Below, in pieces: positions 17,430 to 20,875 of a DNA stretch of 20,875 nucleotides. A program made the translations under genes and the position numbers. The notes under the pieces were generated by a model. That model did no database searches and was not told where the DNA came from. It was given only the letters and a program-made list of their open reading frames with translations. Position 1 is the stretch's first letter. Each line of letters starts with the position of its first letter. This stretch comes from Branchiostoma floridae (Eukaryota > Chordata > Leptocardii > Amphioxiformes > Branchiostomatidae): NCBI RefSeq assembly GCF_000003815.2, contig NW_023365789.1:249308-270182 (forward strand), given 5' to 3'.

Positions 17430-17655
17430 GTCACTCTCTCCTAGATGGTTACAGCCTTTCCAAAACCTGGCTTCGTCTTCCCCGGACCTCCAGTCCAGAC
17501 TTCCTTCCCTGGATCTCTAAACCCGTCTGACTGTCTGACGTAGTTCTTCCCAGACTACACCCCTGTCTTAACCGGGGCTGGTTCTCTAACCTTTAGGGAG
17601 GGGATACCTTACATAGGCTTTTCTCATGTATTCTATTCTACTCTATTCTAAACTT
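17430..17655 (+). mobile_element. Possible 3' end of a non-LTR retrotransposon
   Basis: A short open stretch (MVTAFPKPGFVFPGPPVQTS from 17445, stopping about 33 codons in) is followed after about 90 bp by a TTCTA-type pentamer repeat at 17631-17650. A coding end plus short 3' microsatellite is how CR1/L2-type elements terminate. No reverse transcriptase motif is present, so this is only a possibility. The CTCTCTCCTAG just before 17445 also looks like a splice acceptor. Confidence 0.25.
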
Positions 17656-17813
17656 ACAACATAGTATATTAAGATATAACAATCGTCATCTCGGAACCAA
17701 ATAGTTCCTGTCGTACTTGTAGTTTTGATGGCAGTTCTCTCCTGCAGTACCGACGCTTCTCGTAAGGGTAGCGAATTGCTAAGCACACTGCAAGTTGCAG
17801 GCAGGGGTCAACG

Positions 17814-18306
17814 TACTGCTGAGTTCTCCAAACTGCCCCATGTACTTGTCGGCTCACTATTGAGTTCTCCTTACTGACCCATGTACTTATCGGCTAACTG
17901 TTGAGTTCTCCTTATTGACCCATGTACTTATCGACTCACTGTTGAGTTCTCCTTACTGACCCATGTACTTATCGGCTCACTGTTGAGTTCTCCAGACTGA
18001 CCCATGTACTTATCGGCTCACTGTTGAGTACTGCTTACTGCCCCATGTACTTATCGGCTAACTGTTGAGTTCTCCTCACTGACCCATGTACTTATCGGCT
18101 CACTGTTGAGTTCTCCGGACTGACCCATGTACTTATCGGCTCACTGTTGAGTTCTCCGGACTGACCCATGTACTTATCGGCTCACTGTTGAGTTCTCCGG
18201 ACTGACCCATGTACTTATCGGCTCACTGTTGAGTTCTCCTTACTGACCCATGTACTTATCGGCTCACTGTTGAGTACTCCGGACTGACCCATGTATTTAT
18301 CGGCTG
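17814..18306. repeat. 41-bp minisatellite, 12 copies
   Basis: CATGTA occurs at 17839, 17880, 17921, 17962, 18003, 18044, 18085, 18126, 18167, 18208, 18249 and 18290, that is, exactly every 41 bp. The unit is of the form CTGACCCATGTACTTATCGG followed by CTCACTGTTGAGTTCTCCGG plus A. Variation is only by substitution. The array runs into a short (GTT)n at 18304-18319. Confidence 0.95.
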
Positions 18307-18680
18307 TTGTTGTTGTTGTCGATGACTAAAACATTACGCAAGTTACGCTGTGTCCTGCTGGAGTTATTCAGTCTGATGCGAACAGTTCTGAACGTTACTT
18401 TATACAGATCCACAAATAGCCTGACATTCCAGCTATCTTCCTGGGTTTATACAATGTAATGTAATGCATTTAAACATGATCGCTAATTGGAAAGGTGGGG
18501 GTAACAGAAAATTCTTCCATAAGATGGGAAAGATACATCCATGCCGGGAATACAGAATTAATAGAAATCAACGTTTCAATGGACACACGCTTTCCTGCAG
18601 GGTCTGTTTTGTTCATACTCCCAGGTACCTACCTCCCTGCTAGTCCCTTGTGAACCTCCTGGTCGGTGCTGTGTTTTTTT

Positions 18681-18701
18681 GGGGGGGGGGGGGGGGGGGG
18701 G
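18681..18701 (+). repeat. Run of 21 G
   Basis: Uninterrupted plus-strand G tract preceded by seven T. It is a G-quadruplex-prone and assembly-fragile site. Confidence 0.95.
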
Positions 18702-20875
18702 CAAGGTAGGCATGAGGATGGAGAGCTGCCTCTAGGCCCGTCTGGCACATCATAATATAAAAAAACCTCGTCGATGCTTCTACGAAGTTTGGTTTCTAAC
18801 CTTCTCATAAAGCAGTATATAAGTGGGTAAGGTCTGTGTGGGTAGAACAAACATATCAGAGCTGCTGTTCCGCAGATTGTGCAAAACAGAACCGGTGCGG
18901 TTTACTGGATATGTCATACTAAGTTTACCTGTTTAATGTGGTAGAATCAGACTTCATGGTTAAGGGCTACATACTTGTCCATGAAACACAGTCACCCATG
19001 GAATTTATTTCACCGCACCAAAAGATTAACACTGAAAATAGCTATAAGCACAATAAACAATGAAAACATTAACACTGCCGATAGCTCATCGTTGTAAGTG
19101 CCATGACACTATTTTATGAACATCATTTGAACGCTATCAAAGCACTACAGTGTTTACCATTGGTAATACAAAAATCGGCTAAAACTGTTTATATTACAAC
19201 AGCTTTGTGTATTTTGATTAGTCATGTCGATTCCAACTCTTCTTTATCCTCCATAAAGTATATACATATATGAATATATGGGTTTAATCTCTTTTAAAAA
19301 TTATTCATATGTAAATATAACAAGTGCAGAATACTAAACAAAAGCAATACTAATATAACACCATTCTTGGGACGTACATTATAATGTAGTGGTTATCTGA
19401 CTCCGCCGCATATTATTTCATCTATTTCGCCCCTTTCTACTATTTTCCAGCGACTCATGGACTATGGTAAAGCATCGATAAATACAACATGAGTAATATG
19501 GAAATGTACCAGGGTACTACAGCTCAGTTTTACATTTTGCCGTTAAGGAGTGATGATCTGATTAATTATTCAAATGTAAGTGAAATAACTACAGAATGCT
19601 TACCACATGCATTACTTTAATTCAACACCACACCTTTGTGTATTTCATTAATCATAATACTAACAAAACATTCATCGATACATGAGTAAATATCATCATC
19701 ATCATCATCTAAATGAGTAAATATGCAGTATGTTATTTTCACAAAGAAACCGTTTCTAACCAACTTGATATGATATTCTTGCATTTCTGATTATACGTAA
19801 AACTAATAATTGTAATAACTACATTGAAGTAGGGGGGGTATTAGAAGGTAATCTTCTTTTGGCACACCGAATTGTTGTCCGAAAGCTTGGCAGGTGGAAA
19901 ACTTTGGTGATGTCAACAGAACTGCAATATCTGACTTACCAAGTCACTATCTAAAGTAGGATATAAAATGTTATGTCTCAAACTGATTGATGCCAGCACA
20001 TCATATAAGTGAAGCTTATCACGTAATGTTATCATTATTATCATCTAAAGTAAGAACATAATTATTTATATATGTAAAATGATATATCGCAAACTGATTG
20101 AAGACAGTATATCAGCTTAAAACTCATCAAGAGAATAAAAGGTCCAAAGACGCGAGCCAATCATTTGTACAGGTCTAAAAGTAAGTAAGCTGAATTATCA
20201 CGTTTCCAAGTAGTTATTTTAGCGTTTGCATATGATTGTGATAATCTGTTAACATATGTCTTATTATTTCAAGACCTTACAGTCAAAGAAATTTGTTGAT
20301 ATGTACAATGTACTAGCGAACAATCAGACTAATCCCTGTGGCTATACACGTGTAATATATTTAATGACAGTAGCAGAGAAGTCACCGCAATACATCTCGT
20401 ATTCGCCAGTTGTCTGTTCTGTTACTTCCTGCTAGCTGCAGCCTGTAATAAGAATAGAGAAATAATCTCCAAACATATAATGTGCAAAGAGGTACTGGAC
20501 AATGGGGGGTCACCTAAAAAGAACTAAATACTTTCTGACTGCACAACGGTTACCTTTCACATTGAACTGGGCAATGGGGTGTCGCCTAAAGGGACAATGC
20601 TTCACACTGAAACCAGAAGTCCGTCTATATTTTTGTTGAATTTACTGCGTTTGTAATTGACAATGTGCAAGGTTATTATATCATATAGTTACTGCATTGT
20701 CTCAAGGATGAAATATGTAACTGATTGCATCCTATATTATGATGTAGCGCTGAAAATAGCCTCACTTCATTGTTAATGATTGTAATTCCGCACTCTTCTT
20801 CCATTGTGCGTTTTAACTTACCTCTAGACAGTAATTAAGGAATATAAAGGTGCCAGAAAGAAGTGTCATCATGTT
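18702..20875. other. AT-rich region without a supported gene
   Basis: No long open frame or recognisable element. Small features: (ATC)n near 19692-19708; two diverged copies of ATCTAAAGTA...CAAACTGATTGA...at about 19950-20030 and 20044-20120; and GG(A/G)CAATGGGG(G/T)GTC(A/G)CCTAAA twice, near 20498 and 20569. Confidence 0.45.
20822..20875 (-). CDS. Possible partial exon at the window edge
   Basis: On the minus strand ATGATGACACTTC opens a frame, MMTLLSGTFIFLNYCLE, ending exactly at a strong donor GAG|GTAAGT (20816-20821). The hydrophobic start could be a signal peptide, but it is only 17 codons and a chance match is quite possible. The upstream sequence is outside the window. Confidence 0.2.

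Noticed and set aside
17290-17520. 76-codon plus-strand frame as a gene
   Set aside because: No recognisable domain; the end may be a retroelement remnant, so it is listed only as a possible mobile-element end.
18629-18850. 73-codon minus-strand frame with PPPPPP
   Set aside because: The prolines come from the G21 run; no other coding evidence.

Overview
The window looks like animal nuclear DNA, most likely from a cephalochordate (amphioxus, Branchiostoma). The reasons are intron-split genes with GT-AG junctions, a tRNA-derived SINE, many minisatellites, and an intracellular leucine-rich-repeat (LRR) plus death-domain gene of a type known to be expanded in amphioxus. The species assignment is inference from gene and repeat style; no search was run.

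The one clear gene is on the minus strand. Reading right to left: a start exon encoding an LRR array (12331-13306), a second duplicated LRR exon (10666-11736), three short linker exons (10340-10423, 8660-8890 proline-rich, 7540-7629), and a death domain split over two exons (6748-6860 and 6362-6541, the latter with an in-frame stop). Every junction has a plausible GT-AG pair and the reading frame is kept across all of them. The hand-summed CDS is 2745 nt, or 914 residues. The expected product is a cytosolic adaptor or sensor of the PIDD/LRRD1-like kind, with LRRs for ligand or partner binding and a death domain for homotypic assembly. Further along the same strand lie two more exons, 5855-5931 and 5449-5625. 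Together they encode a linker and the N-lobe of a protein kinase (glycine loop plus VAVK lysine). They join in only one frame, that frame has no start codon, and it is phase-compatible with the death-domain exon. An LRR-LRR-death-kinase product, possibly by alternative splicing, is therefore worth testing. No later kinase exon is visible.

Layout: 1-2740 is a satellite of about 22 units of roughly 122-132 bp. 2740-4830 holds small duplications and diverged modules carrying octamer (ATGCAAAT) and CACGTG motifs. 4900-5190 has G- and C-homopolymers. 5449-13318 is the gene region; its introns contain a SINE with a 12-bp target duplication, a hAT-like miniature element and a YY1/CRE-like site. 13383-13668 is an impure CA/TG tract just upstream of the start exon. 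14000-15360 contains duplicated non-coding modules and a 118-bp foldback element. 16530-17137 holds two repeats spaced 400 bp apart. 17814-18306 is a 41-bp minisatellite. 18681-18701 is a run of 21 G. 18702-20875 is AT-rich with no gene I can support, apart from a possible splice donor at the right end.

Most other open frames are repeat-derived or antisense shadows of these exons.
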